NCBI RefSeq assembly: GCF_019550795.1
Contig: NZ_CP080545.1
Span: 451,001-515,000, forward strand
DNA length: 64,000 nt
Direction: 5' to 3'
Origin: Paenibacillus sp. sptzw28
GTDB taxonomy: Bacteria > Bacillota > Bacilli > Paenibacillales > Paenibacillaceae
Positions 50,756-59,122 of this stretch are shown piece after piece; within the stretch, counting starts at the first letter, position 1, and every line of letters starts with the position of its first letter. A model generated the notes under the pieces. It was not told the origin of the DNA. It saw nothing but the letters and a program-made list of their open reading frames with translations, and made no database searches. A program made the position numbers and the translations under genes.

Positions 50756-50794
50756 AATGCCGCCTTCCCGGTGTTCGGTAGAGCGGCATTTTTA
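50756..50794 (+). terminator. Terminator after the kinase gene
   Basis: AATGCCGC (50756-50763) pairs with GCGGCATT (50783-50790), with TTTTTAA after it. The A-rich left flank could also serve the converging reductase gene. Confidence 0.85.
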
Positions 50795-50819
50795 ATTCGA
50801 TACGGCTTGCGATTACGGC

Positions 50820-51890
50820 TCAGGGAATCACCTTGCGCCGGCGGAAATCCTCGAAAATGTTCATGAACATCGCTTCGGTGTCGACATACTCGTGGAAGCC
50901 GAACCGGCGCGCCTTCGTGCCGTCGGCGAACATGTCGTAATCCCATGAGAATACGAAATCGCCGAAGCCCCAAGACGATACATCCTTGTAGGGGTGCCGT
51001 TCAAGTCCGTACTTCTCGGTCATGACGTTCCAGAGAGGCTCTTTGTCGGCCATGACGATGTCAAGCGACATCGGCAGCGGAGGTGCTGTCTCAAGGTCAA
51101 AGAACCGGGCGATCTTCGGCCACATCTCGCTCCAGCGGAAAAGATCGCCGTTATTGATGTTGAACGCCTGATTAGCGCAGCGCTCATCAGTTGCCGCCCA
51201 TACAGTGGCCTGCGCGAGCAGCCCGGCGTCCGTCATTTCGAGCAGCTTATCGTATGCGCCCGGTTTGCCCGGGAACCGCAGAAGCACCCCCAGCTCCTTC
51301 GAGATCGAGGCATATACTGCGATGACCATGGCCAGGTTCATCGGATTGCCGAGCGCGAACCCACCCACTACGCTGGGACGAATCGCCGACCATGTCCAGG
51401 GTTTGCCCTTCTGCCGTTCTTCAAGGAAGCTCTGCTGGTCGACATTGAACTCCGGCGGCATATGATTGGCGTCGGTCTCGCGGGCCGGCGTCTTAAAGGG
51501 GCCCAGATGCGCGCCGTATACTTTATATCCCTGCATCAGGCTTACGTGGCGCAGGCCGGATGCAGCGGCTTCGACAGCCTCGACGACGTTAACCAGCATG
51601 TCAACATTGGGCTGCACGAGTTCGGCCCAATTGGGCCGGTCCTGATATGCGGCGTAGAAAATGTGCGTCACTTCGGAGAGACCACCAAGCTTCTCCCTGC
51701 AGTCATCCCGGTCCAGCAGGTCCACCGCCACGTATCTTATGCGTTCTGACGAGACTCCTCCGCGCCGCGACAGGCCGATGACGTCCCAATCTGCGAGCGT
51801 CAGGAGGTGATCGATAAGATTGCGGCCGATGACGCCGCCTGCTCCTGCGACCAGGGCGACCTTGCCATTCGTTTGCACTTCTTGATTCAT
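50820..51890 (-). CDS. PRISE-like (progesterone 5-beta-reductase/iridoid synthase-type) SDR
   Basis: A 356-residue extended short-chain dehydrogenase. The NADPH motif is ALVAGAGGVIGRNLIDHL, followed by GLSRRG. The PRISE catalytic lysine region is LMQGYKVYGAHLGPFKTPARE, but the usual NFYY motif is replaced by EFNVDQQSFLEE. WTWSAIRPSVVGGFALGNPMN is typical. These enzymes reduce activated enones; the bacterial substrate is unknown. The frame is open to 51986, but AAAGGAGCC precedes ATG 51890. It is divergent from an ArsR-type gene, which probably controls it. Confidence 0.85.
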   Translation of the reverse strand: MNQEVQTNGKVALVAGAGGVIGRNLIDHLLTLADWDVIGLSRRGGVSSERIRYVAVDLLDRDDCREKLGGLSEVTHIFYAAYQDRPNWAELVQPNVDMLVNVVEAVEAAASGLRHVSLMQGYKVYGAHLGPFKTPARETDANHMPPEFNVDQQSFLEERQKGKPWTWSAIRPSVVGGFALGNPMNLAMVIAVYASISKELGVLLRFPGKPGAYDKLLEMTDAGLLAQATVWAATDERCANQAFNINNGDLFRWSEMWPKIARFFDLETAPPLPMSLDIVMADKEPLWNVMTEKYGLERHPYKDVSSWGFGDFVFSWDYDMFADGTKARRFGFHEYVDTEAMFMNIFEDFRRRKVIP

Positions 51891-52084
51891 ACATACCGGC
51901 TCCTTTGGTTTGAATTCCGTGAGTGTCGAACAATAAGTCAACACGTACCATTTGTTTAATGTACTAGAAACATCGTACAATTGCATGTTATCATTTTCCC
52001 AGCATTAGTCAACCTTTATTTCTTTCCATTGTACTAATGATTTAGTTCATTTGAATTTGATATGGACTGTGATAAAATGATGGC

Positions 52085-52402
52085 ATGAGAAAACCATACC
52101 AGCCTTCCATCAATGAAATAAAATTGTCTTCCGTTCTGCATGCGTTAAGCGATCCCCGGCGTTTGCAAATCGTGAAGAGCCTAAGTGAAAAGTTCGAGCA
52201 GAACTGTACGATTTACCATGAGCTCGAGATACCGAAATCGACGCTGACGCATCATTTGAAGGTCCTGCGAGAGGCAGGTGTCACAAAGCTAAGGATAGAA
52301 GGGACCCAGCATTATTATTCTCTGCGAATCGAGGATCTCGAGCAGCTGTTCCCCGGCCTTGTACATTCGATTCTTAATGTGAATTCCGAGTTGATTGAAT
52401 AA
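52085..52402 (+). CDS. ArsR-family transcriptional regulator
   Basis: A 105-residue winged-helix regulator. The core reads LSSVLHALSDPRRLQIVKSL, then YHELEIPKSTLTHHLKVLREAGVTKLRIEGTQHYYSLRIEDLEQLFPGL. The metal-binding cysteine box of classical ArsR (CVC) is absent; the one cysteine (NCTIY) is isolated. It is more likely a non-metal member such as those controlling NAD-dependent reductases. GTAC-containing repeats around 51960-51980 and 52030-52036 in the shared promoter region may be its operator. Confidence 0.88.
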   Translation: MRKPYQPSINEIKLSSVLHALSDPRRLQIVKSLSEKFEQNCTIYHELEIPKSTLTHHLKVLREAGVTKLRIEGTQHYYSLRIEDLEQLFPGLVHSILNVNSELIE

Positions 52403-52434
52403 AGAGAATAACACGGACCGCGGCTAAAACAGAA

Positions 52435-52476
52435 ATCGCCCTTCACCCTTGCCTTTCGGGCAAAGTGAGGGGCGAT
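52435..52476. terminator. Bidirectional terminator between arsR-like and aminopeptidase genes
   Basis: ATCGCCCTTCAC pairs with GTGAGGGGCGAT with one wobble, and an inner TTGCC/GGCAA stem closes it. CTATTTT follows on the plus strand and AAAACAG precedes it for the minus strand. Confidence 0.85.
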
Positions 52477-52509
52477 CTATTTTAGAAAGCTATAAGAATG
52501 GACGGGAAC

Positions 52510-53742
52510 TCAGACAGCCCAATTGCCCTGCCGAAAGATCGGAAAGACCGTTCCGTCATCCATAATCCCGTCTATGTCCATTTCGGCCGAGCCGATCATG
52601 AAATCGACATGCGTAATGCTGGAATTGACGCCGCTTGCGGCAAGCTCTTCGGGAGACATCGTTTTACCGCCTTCGATATTGAATGCATATCCGCTGCCGA
52701 TCGCGAAATGGTTCGAAGCGTTCTCGTCGAACAACGTATTGTAGAAGAGAATATTCGACTGTGAAATCGGGGACTCATGCGGCACCAGCGCGACTTCGCC
52801 CAGATAGTGCGACCCTTCGTCGGTGTCGACCAGCTGCTGCAGAATAGTCTGGCCTTCCTCCGCTTCCACCTTCACAATGCGTCCCTTCTCGAACGTCAGC
52901 TTGAAGCGGTCGATTATATTGCCGCCATAGCTGAGCGGCTTTGTGCTCGATACATATCCATCCACGCCCTCGCGGAGCGGTACGGTAAACACTTCTTCCG
53001 TCGGCATGTTGGCCATAAAGCTGACCCCGTCCTTGGACGTACTTGATGCGCCTACCCACAGATGCTTATCCGGCAGCTCTACCGTAAGGTCCGTACCCGG
53101 GGCGCGATAATGCAGCTTGCGGAAGCGTCTTTCGTTAAGAATCTCGACCTTTGCATGCAGGCTGCCGTTATGCTCTTCCCAGGCTGCAACGGGATTGCCG
53201 GCCGTCAGTCTGACCGAAGCGAATATCGCATCCCACAGCTTATCGACCGCTTCCTCGGCACTTACACCCGGAAACACCCTCATCGCCCATTCTTTGGACG
53301 AAGCCGCGACAACCGTCCAGCTCACTTTATCCGATTGGACCGCCCGCCGGTATTCGGCCAAGCCTTGACCTGCGGCCTTCTGATAGTTGCCGATTCGCTT
53401 CGGATCGATGCCTTTGAGCAAATCCGGATTAGGGGAAATGATGGCCACAAAAGCCGCTCCGCGCTCTACGAAAGAATTGCGCTTGGCCGTTTCCCATTCC
53501 GGGAACGAAGTAAACACCTCGTCAGCGGCTTTCTCGTATTTGAGCCGGGAGAGCGCTTCATCCGTCCAATCAACGTGGACGCTGCTTGCACCGGCTATGT
53601 AGGCCTGTTCTGCCACAAGCCGCGCCAAAGGCGCCATATCGATCGCACAGTTGACGAATACCTCCTGTCCCTGCTGGACGTTGACGCCCACCTTAACAAT
53701 CAGCTCCGCATATTGCTTCAGCTTCTGATTCAAGTCCGCCAT
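52510..53742 (-). CDS. M29-family metallo-aminopeptidase (AmpS/PepS type)
   Basis: A 410-residue cytosolic aminopeptidase. The N-terminal domain opens LNQKLKQYAELIVKVGVNVQQGQEV. Metal-site motifs of the M29 family are visible: MANMPTEEVFTVP (Glu), KGRIVKVEAEEG (Glu), HYLGEVALVPHESPIS (Glu, His), LFYNTLFDENASNHFAIG (Asp, His) and HVDFMIGSAEMDIDG (His, Asp). It removes N-terminal residues from peptides. The frame extends to 53847; ATG 53742 (MADLNQKL) matches the family start and has AGGGAAGG upstream. Confidence 0.92.
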   Translation of the reverse strand: MADLNQKLKQYAELIVKVGVNVQQGQEVFVNCAIDMAPLARLVAEQAYIAGASSVHVDWTDEALSRLKYEKAADEVFTSFPEWETAKRNSFVERGAAFVAIISPNPDLLKGIDPKRIGNYQKAAGQGLAEYRRAVQSDKVSWTVVAASSKEWAMRVFPGVSAEEAVDKLWDAIFASVRLTAGNPVAAWEEHNGSLHAKVEILNERRFRKLHYRAPGTDLTVELPDKHLWVGASSTSKDGVSFMANMPTEEVFTVPLREGVDGYVSSTKPLSYGGNIIDRFKLTFEKGRIVKVEAEEGQTILQQLVDTDEGSHYLGEVALVPHESPISQSNILFYNTLFDENASNHFAIGSGYAFNIEGGKTMSPEELAASGVNSSITHVDFMIGSAEMDIDGIMDDGTVFPIFRQGNWAV

Positions 53743-53841
53743 CCGAATCATCCTTCCCTTAGCTAAATAATGGTACTCGTCTCCATTGTAATCGTCTTTG
53801 GGCGGAATATCTAATGCAGCGTGCTTAGTCGACTCAGAAGG

Positions 53842-53868
53842 GCGCAAGCACTGAGTAGTGTTTTGCGC
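53842..53868. repeat. Stem-loop between aminopeptidase and SecF remnant
   Basis: GCGCAA-G-CACT pairs with AGTG-TT-TTGCGC around GAGT. T-rich sequence is inside rather than after the stem, so its use as a terminator is doubtful. Confidence 0.45.
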
Positions 53869-53870
53869 TC

Positions 53871-54155
53871 CTACATTATTGTCGGCGTACTCAATGTTTG
53901 CTCGTCCGAAAAATTCACATCAGGAGATGCAGCCTGTTTTAGGGTGTTACGTTTCAGCAGCAGCCAGACCTGGCTGGCGATGTAGACAGTGGAGTACATC
54001 CCTACCATGAGGCCGATTGTCATCGCGAGCGAGCAGCACAAAGTAACACTAAATATACTCGATTCGAATGAGATCGTTTCATGCATTGATGGCGAGCGGG
54101 TATATTTCCGCAACATTGTATACTGCTCTGACGTCCTCAAATTTAAGGATTTCAA
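53871..54155 (-). pseudogene. secF: SecF C-terminal remnant
   Basis: A 94-codon open stretch. Residues 38-75 (SLAMTIGLMVGMYSTVYIAS then QVWLLLKRN) match the last membrane helix of SecF (IGxxxGxYSSIFIASPxWxxLK). The first 35 residues do not resemble SecF, and the rest of the protein is absent. It is an isolated fragment with no secD nearby and no ribosome site, so it is a pseudogene left by rearrangement. Confidence 0.7.
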
Positions 54156-54311
54156 CCGGTAATTAACTTGAGAAAGATAACTAACACTTATTCCTTTTTT
54201 TCTCGACGTTATGTTGGGTTGGTTTTAATCTAATGTAACAAAATAATTTCATGAATTTGCAACCTAAAGGGTCGGAGCTGCATCATAAGTGCATGAGAGG
54301 GGGAGCGCGCC

Positions 54312-54875
54312 CTGGATGTCATACAGAAACTAATAGAGAAAGATGAAACCGCGCTTCGGGCGCTTATGCATCAATACGGCGATTATTTAATGCGCATGGC
54401 TTTCCTGCTGCTAAAGGATCGGCAGGCGGCAGAAGAAGCGGTTCAAGACACCTTCATCCAGGCGTTCAATAAAATCGGGCAACTGCAGGATCCGGTCAAA
54501 CTTAAAGGCTGGCTGATTCAGATTGCGATCAACCGGTGCCGAATGAAGCAACGGACGTGGAGCTGGAAGCATCTATTTCCTTTTGCGCGGATGGAACAGG
54601 TGGAGGTGGGACGCGAACCCGGCCCTGAGGAGATCATATTGACCGAATGGCGGAATGAGCGGCTGGGCGACGCTGTTCATAGTCTTGATTATAAATACCG
54701 CGAAGTGATCACTCTCTTCTATTACAACGAAATGAGTGTTAAAGAGATTGCCGGGTATTTGCAATGTAATGAAAATACGGTCAAGGCAAGGCTGGCCAGA
54801 GGCCGCTTGCAGTTGAAACGGATCATTGAGGGGGGAGAGGGATATGAAGATGGATCGCGAGCAGGACTCTTTTAA
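54312..54875 (+). CDS. ECF-type RNA polymerase sigma factor
   Basis: Sigma-70 region 2 is YLMRMAFLLLKDRQAAEEAVQDTFIQAFNKI. Region 4 is LDYKYREVITLFYYNEMSVKEIAGYLQCNENTVKARLARGRLQLKR. The first ATG is 54366, but that leaves region 2 without its usual lead helix. The frame is open back to a TGA at 54294 and encodes DVIQKLIEKDETALRALM, a typical ECF N terminus. No ATG, GTG or TTG precedes it. CTG 54312 sits 6 bases after GGGGGAG and is my preferred start. The next gene overlaps its end, as for sigma/anti-sigma pairs. Confidence 0.85.
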   Translation: MDVIQKLIEKDETALRALMHQYGDYLMRMAFLLLKDRQAAEEAVQDTFIQAFNKIGQLQDPVKLKGWLIQIAINRCRMKQRTWSWKHLFPFARMEQVEVGREPGPEEIILTEWRNERLGDAVHSLDYKYREVITLFYYNEMSVKEIAGYLQCNENTVKARLARGRLQLKRIIEGGEGYEDGSRAGLF

Positions 54876-55188
54876 GCGGCGCTTGGATGAGGAATTGGGA
54901 GAGCTTCATTTTACACGAGAGATGGAAGTGCTTGAACGAACGCATCCGGCAACATGGCAGGCGCGGCTCAAGTCGATATGGAACAAAGAGATCGAGGTCC
55001 CTCTTCTGCCGGTTTGCGCGGCATTCCTGCTCCTATTCGCCACAGTAGTGATCTATGGTTCACTTAATTTCGGTTCCCCTGCTGGGCGACATTCCGTTGA
55101 TCGGGAGCAACGCCATTTAATTGTGGCCGGAGGCAGCACTTACTGGAAGGAAGACTTCGAGAAGGCGGTGGCAGCTCATGAAAATTAA
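54844..55188 (+). CDS. Probable membrane anti-sigma factor
   Basis: A 114-residue protein. There is a charged cytosolic N terminus (REQDSFKRRLDEELGELHFTREMEVLERTHP) and one membrane helix (LLPVCAAFLLLFATVVIYGSL). A short external tail of about 40 residues follows. It has no zinc-finger motif. Its gene starts inside the sigma gene behind GGGGGGAGAGG and overlaps the next gene by 11 bases, the layout of an anti-sigma factor that holds the ECF sigma at the membrane. Role inferred from position and topology. Confidence 0.75.
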   Translation: MKMDREQDSFKRRLDEELGELHFTREMEVLERTHPATWQARLKSIWNKEIEVPLLPVCAAFLLLFATVVIYGSLNFGSPAGRHSVDREQRHLIVAGGSTYWKEDFEKAVAAHEN

Positions 55189-57439
55189 AATAAAAGTGAA
55201 GCATTTGATCCTGCTGATCGCATTGGCCTTCATTCTGCTGCCGCTGATCGGGTATGTAATACTTCCCAATGTGAAAGCGTTCGTTGCCGTGAAACGGTTT
55301 GATCAAGGCAGCGTCAATGGTAAACAAGCTGTAATTGAGCTCATTAACGGATCCCTTACCGCTAAGAAAAAGTGGGAGCTCATTCGTACCAAAATTATCG
55401 AGCAAGGTCCGAATTCGTTGGCGGCACACTATGATGTCTATGTCGGTCCCGGATCGTCACAAGTGAACGGGGATGAGGGATCGGTAACGCACTTTAGTTG
55501 GCCTGAGAAGCAGCCGTATCTTGAGGCTTATTTAAAGGGCGGCCCGGTAGATGGTTACTTGGCACGTACAGCCAGACAGCTTGCTTATTATTACAATATG
55601 GAAGGCAAGCAGGACCAGGCGATGCAGGCTTTGGAGCTTGGGGAGAAGCGGCTGACAGGCAAACTAAACGACTCTCAGCGGCTGGGCTTAATGCTGGATA
55701 GGGCCAGACTCGCTGTGAACAACGGAGATGATGACACAGTCGAACAGGTTATAGATCAAATGGCCGTTCAGTTGGGCCCGTCACGGTCCTATATGGACAG
55801 CGAGCTTGCAAGGCTTCGCGCGCAACTCCTCATTAGCCGGGGCAGTTTGAAGGAAGCGCTCGATCAGATTAATAATGCGCTCGATGAGCATAGAAGGGAA
55901 TTAGGCAAGAAAACAGAGCAATTTCCGGAAGAAAAAAGTGTATCGGTTACAGAGGGGCAGATGGACATATTGAAAGAAAAACTTGAGCGCGCAATAAAAC
56001 AAGGCGGAAAAGTCGCCTCCACCGTAAATGGTTCGGTCAAACAAAGCGACGGAACCCCGATGCCATATGTTGGTGTATTTTTGCGAAATCGGACTGACGT
56101 TAACCATAGTGTTGTAGAGGGCGAGCCTTACCAAACGATGACGGATACGCACGGTAATTTCTCATTCAAAGGGGTATTGCCGGATAGCTACCAGCTGTAT
56201 CTCGGACTCTCGTTTGAACAAATTGACGGCTGGACATGGCCGGTACAGAACGATGAATGGATAGATGTGAAAGGCAACGAGCGGTTATCGGAGGAAGTCG
56301 TGCTCCATCCGCTGCTTCAATTGATCTCTCCGGTCAATCAGCGCACGATAACCGGGGAGCAGGTTGATTTTCAGTGGGAGCCTGTCGAAGGTGCAGCTTA
56401 CTACCAACTCAACGGTCAAATACCGATAAAGGATGGATCGGTAGGCACCATCCTTCGTACAAATATTAGGAATCATTATATCCAAATTCCCATTGAAACG
56501 ATGTATGATATGCAAACGGGATTGGCCTTTGCCAAGAGCGGCGATTGGTCAACGGTTGAACCGGCGACGCTGCTCGGCTATGCGAACACGGAGGCACGTT
56601 TCTCGTGGGACATTGAAGCTTATGACCGGAACGGTCGTCTGTTGTCCAGAAGCAGCGGCTACCGGTTGAATAAAGAGAGTATGGGCAACCTGCCTTTTTT
56701 CTATTTGAAGGAACGGAAATTGACCATTGGTGACCGAACACTGCTGGAACGCCGTCCGGCACAAGCATTTTCAGCCTATAAGAATGCGTTGGAAAAGGAT
56801 CCCCGCGATATCCATAGTCTTCGCATGGTGATCCGGTTACTGCAATCGCAGGCTTCGATTCTCGGGAAGAAGGAGGCGGAGAAGGAGGCGCTGCCTTATA
56901 TTAAGCGGATGATAGAACTTAACCCCGCTGAGAATTATATCTATATGCTTGTGGATTACTATTACACCAATGAAGATTGGATTGCATTCAACGCGTATTA
57001 TAAGCAGTACATCAGAACCCTTACGGACCCGCCTTCCGCTTATGTTCAGTCGATTTACGCGACGGCGTTAATGAAGCAAGGGAAACTCAAGGAAGCTGAA
57101 AGGGAATTCACGCTTGCACTGCGCAGAGACCGCAGCCACCGGTTCGTGGGGAACATGCTGGCACTCAATCTGTATACCGAAGGCATATATGAATCGGCCC
57201 TTGCTCTTGCCAAGACGTATCCTGAACGTTCCTATGGCGAGGAAGGCCGCGATTGGTCTAATCTTATCAAACAACTGATTAAGGAAGCACAACGCGACCC
57301 GTCGCTCTATTCCAGGGAATTGCATGAGAAGCTGGGCTGGTACATCCAAGGTGAGGATGACAAGCTGAACCGCTGGACAACAACGACAACATATATGGGT
57401 ATGAAAGCTTTCATTCAAGCGCTGCTTGTTGTGAAGTGA
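55178..57439 (+). CDS. Membrane-anchored TPR protein with carboxypeptidase-regulatory-like domain
   Basis: A 753-residue protein. One N-terminal helix (HLILLIALAFILLPLIGYVIL) is followed by an external TPR-like region (AYYYNMEGKQDQAMQALELGE and related, about 60-270). Next is a CarboxypepD_reg-like beta-sandwich (VNGSVKQSDGTPMPYVGVFL...TDTHGNFSFKGVLPDSYQLYL, about 300-390) and a fibronectin-like segment. C-terminal TPRs include RPAQAFSAYKNALEKDPRDI and GKLKEAEREFTLALRRDRSH. As third gene of a sigma/anti-sigma operon it may be the sensor or main target. Start ATG 55178 is inside the previous gene. Confidence 0.75.
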   Translation: MKIKIKVKHLILLIALAFILLPLIGYVILPNVKAFVAVKRFDQGSVNGKQAVIELINGSLTAKKKWELIRTKIIEQGPNSLAAHYDVYVGPGSSQVNGDEGSVTHFSWPEKQPYLEAYLKGGPVDGYLARTARQLAYYYNMEGKQDQAMQALELGEKRLTGKLNDSQRLGLMLDRARLAVNNGDDDTVEQVIDQMAVQLGPSRSYMDSELARLRAQLLISRGSLKEALDQINNALDEHRRELGKKTEQFPEEKSVSVTEGQMDILKEKLERAIKQGGKVASTVNGSVKQSDGTPMPYVGVFLRNRTDVNHSVVEGEPYQTMTDTHGNFSFKGVLPDSYQLYLGLSFEQIDGWTWPVQNDEWIDVKGNERLSEEVVLHPLLQLISPVNQRTITGEQVDFQWEPVEGAAYYQLNGQIPIKDGSVGTILRTNIRNHYIQIPIETMYDMQTGLAFAKSGDWSTVEPATLLGYANTEARFSWDIEAYDRNGRLLSRSSGYRLNKESMGNLPFFYLKERKLTIGDRTLLERRPAQAFSAYKNALEKDPRDIHSLRMVIRLLQSQASILGKKEAEKEALPYIKRMIELNPAENYIYMLVDYYYTNEDWIAFNAYYKQYIRTLTDPPSAYVQSIYATALMKQGKLKEAEREFTLALRRDRSHRFVGNMLALNLYTEGIYESALALAKTYPERSYGEEGRDWSNLIKQLIKEAQRDPSLYSRELHEKLGWYIQGEDDKLNRWTTTTTYMGMKAFIQALLVVK

Positions 57440-57553
57440 CGTTAGCTTATCGAGTGATTCGCCTAGGATCGGACCATTTCTGGTCACGCTTGTAAGGAGC
57501 GCCGGCGCAAGGCGGAAAAGGCGGGCGCCCCCAACAAACGGTAATACTTAAAG

Positions 57554-59122
57554 TTACGAGATAATGCGGTCCGCATAATCGGCCTTTATTTCCAACACTT
57601 CATCAAGATGCTCCAGGAAAATATCAACGACGTTCGGATCAAAGTGTTTGCCGCTTTCCGAACGAAGTAATGCGACTACTTCTTCGATCGGCCAAGCCTT
57701 CTTGTAAACGCGGTCACTGCAGAGCGCATCGAATACATCGGCTACGGCCGTAATGCGGGAGAAAATATGTATCTCTTCTCCCTTGAGCTTATTCGGATAA
57801 CCGGTCCCGTCATACCTCTCGTGATGCTCAAGAGCAATGATCGCTGCGGTAAGAATAATCTCTTTCTTCGAATGATTTAGCATACTGAAGCCCATCGTCG
57901 TATGTGTCTTTATCAGCTCAAACTCTTCGGGCGTCAGCTTGCCCGGCTTGTTCAGCACCGAATCCGGTATGCCGACTTTGCCGACGTCATGCATCGGCGA
58001 AGCAAGCCGCAGCAGCTCGGCTTCTTTCTCAGGCAGCCCGAGCCTCAGCGCCAGCAGCTTCGAATATTCAGCGACCCTTTTCACATGGTTGCCTGTCTCC
58101 CGTGAACGAGTTTCAGCAATTTCCCCCATAGTAAAGATGATTTCCTTCTGTGTATTGACCACTTCTTCATTCAGATAAAGATTTTCGAAAGCAACGGAGA
58201 CGTTCGCACAGTAAATTTCGATCAAATATCGGTCCCACTCGCTGAGCGGGGCGCCGCCGCGAAAATAGATGACATTTTCGGAGCCTGACTTGCTCTCGAA
58301 ATAAATGATGAAATGCGAATCGTAAAATTCGCTGCGTTTGCGTTCGAAGGCCTGCTGCATCTCCTGCATGGCGGCGACCGGAATCGTTCCGTGGGCGCGC
58401 TCGCCGACAAGTCCCGAATATTCACCGGTCGCAGCCATGATGATGAAATCCTGCTCGCCTTTCGTTGCCGCAAAGCTGCTGATGCTGCCGACATGAAGTG
58501 CGTTCTTGTGCAGATTTAGAATGCTCGTCAGCTGCAGCAGCACACCGGACGAGAATTTCCCCAGCGATTGCAATTCGAACAGGCTTGCCGAAGATTTGAT
58601 GATTTCTTCAAGTCCAATCTTATTTTTCTCAATGACCGTGATATCCCGGTATGCGCGAAGCGCCGAGACGAACATGGTGAACAGCTTCTGGCTGGTTAGC
58701 TCCGTCTTTTCCTTATAATCGTTAATATCATACTCGAGAATGACGGTTTTCTCCGGCGCCTGTCCGGGCTGACCGGTACGAAGCATAATGCGGACGCTGC
58801 TGTTTTTTAAATCGTTTCTAATGTATTTGACCAGCTGCAGGCCCGAATCGTCCTCCTCCATAACGACATCAAGCAGGATGAACGCAGTATCCGCATGGAG
58901 GGAGAGGATTTCACGAGCTTCGCGTGCCGAATAAGCGCTGATGAATTCGATCCCTTTCCCTTCAAACTCGAAGTCGCTCATGACCAATTTGGTCACTTGA
59001 TGAATTTCTTTGTCGTCATCGATTATTACGACCTTCCACATGTCCGCCGTACGCAGCGGAACGCTCTCATTTTCTTCGGCGAAAAAAAACACTTCTTCTT
59101 CAAGCGAATTGTTGTAGCTCAT
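57554..59122 (-). CDS. Receiver / DUF3369 / HD-GYP phosphodiesterase
   Basis: A 522-residue response regulator. The receiver domain (residues 30-150) has acidic Asp35-37 and phosphoacceptor Asp85 (FILLDVVMEEDDSGL). A middle DUF3369-like region runs from about 170 to 325 (LGKFSSGVLLQLTSILNL). The C-terminal HD-GYP domain contains HVKRVAEYSKLLALRLGL, MHDVGKVGIPD (377-387) and HHERYDGTGYP (433-443). It is expected to degrade c-di-GMP when phosphorylated. The upstream histidine kinase gene overlaps it by 23 bases and is its likely partner. Confidence 0.92.
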   Translation of the reverse strand: MSYNNSLEEEVFFFAEENESVPLRTADMWKVVIIDDDKEIHQVTKLVMSDFEFEGKGIEFISAYSAREAREILSLHADTAFILLDVVMEEDDSGLQLVKYIRNDLKNSSVRIMLRTGQPGQAPEKTVILEYDINDYKEKTELTSQKLFTMFVSALRAYRDITVIEKNKIGLEEIIKSSASLFELQSLGKFSSGVLLQLTSILNLHKNALHVGSISSFAATKGEQDFIIMAATGEYSGLVGERAHGTIPVAAMQEMQQAFERKRSEFYDSHFIIYFESKSGSENVIYFRGGAPLSEWDRYLIEIYCANVSVAFENLYLNEEVVNTQKEIIFTMGEIAETRSRETGNHVKRVAEYSKLLALRLGLPEKEAELLRLASPMHDVGKVGIPDSVLNKPGKLTPEEFELIKTHTTMGFSMLNHSKKEIILTAAIIALEHHERYDGTGYPNKLKGEEIHIFSRITAVADVFDALCSDRVYKKAWPIEEVVALLRSESGKHFDPNVVDIFLEHLDEVLEIKADYADRIIS

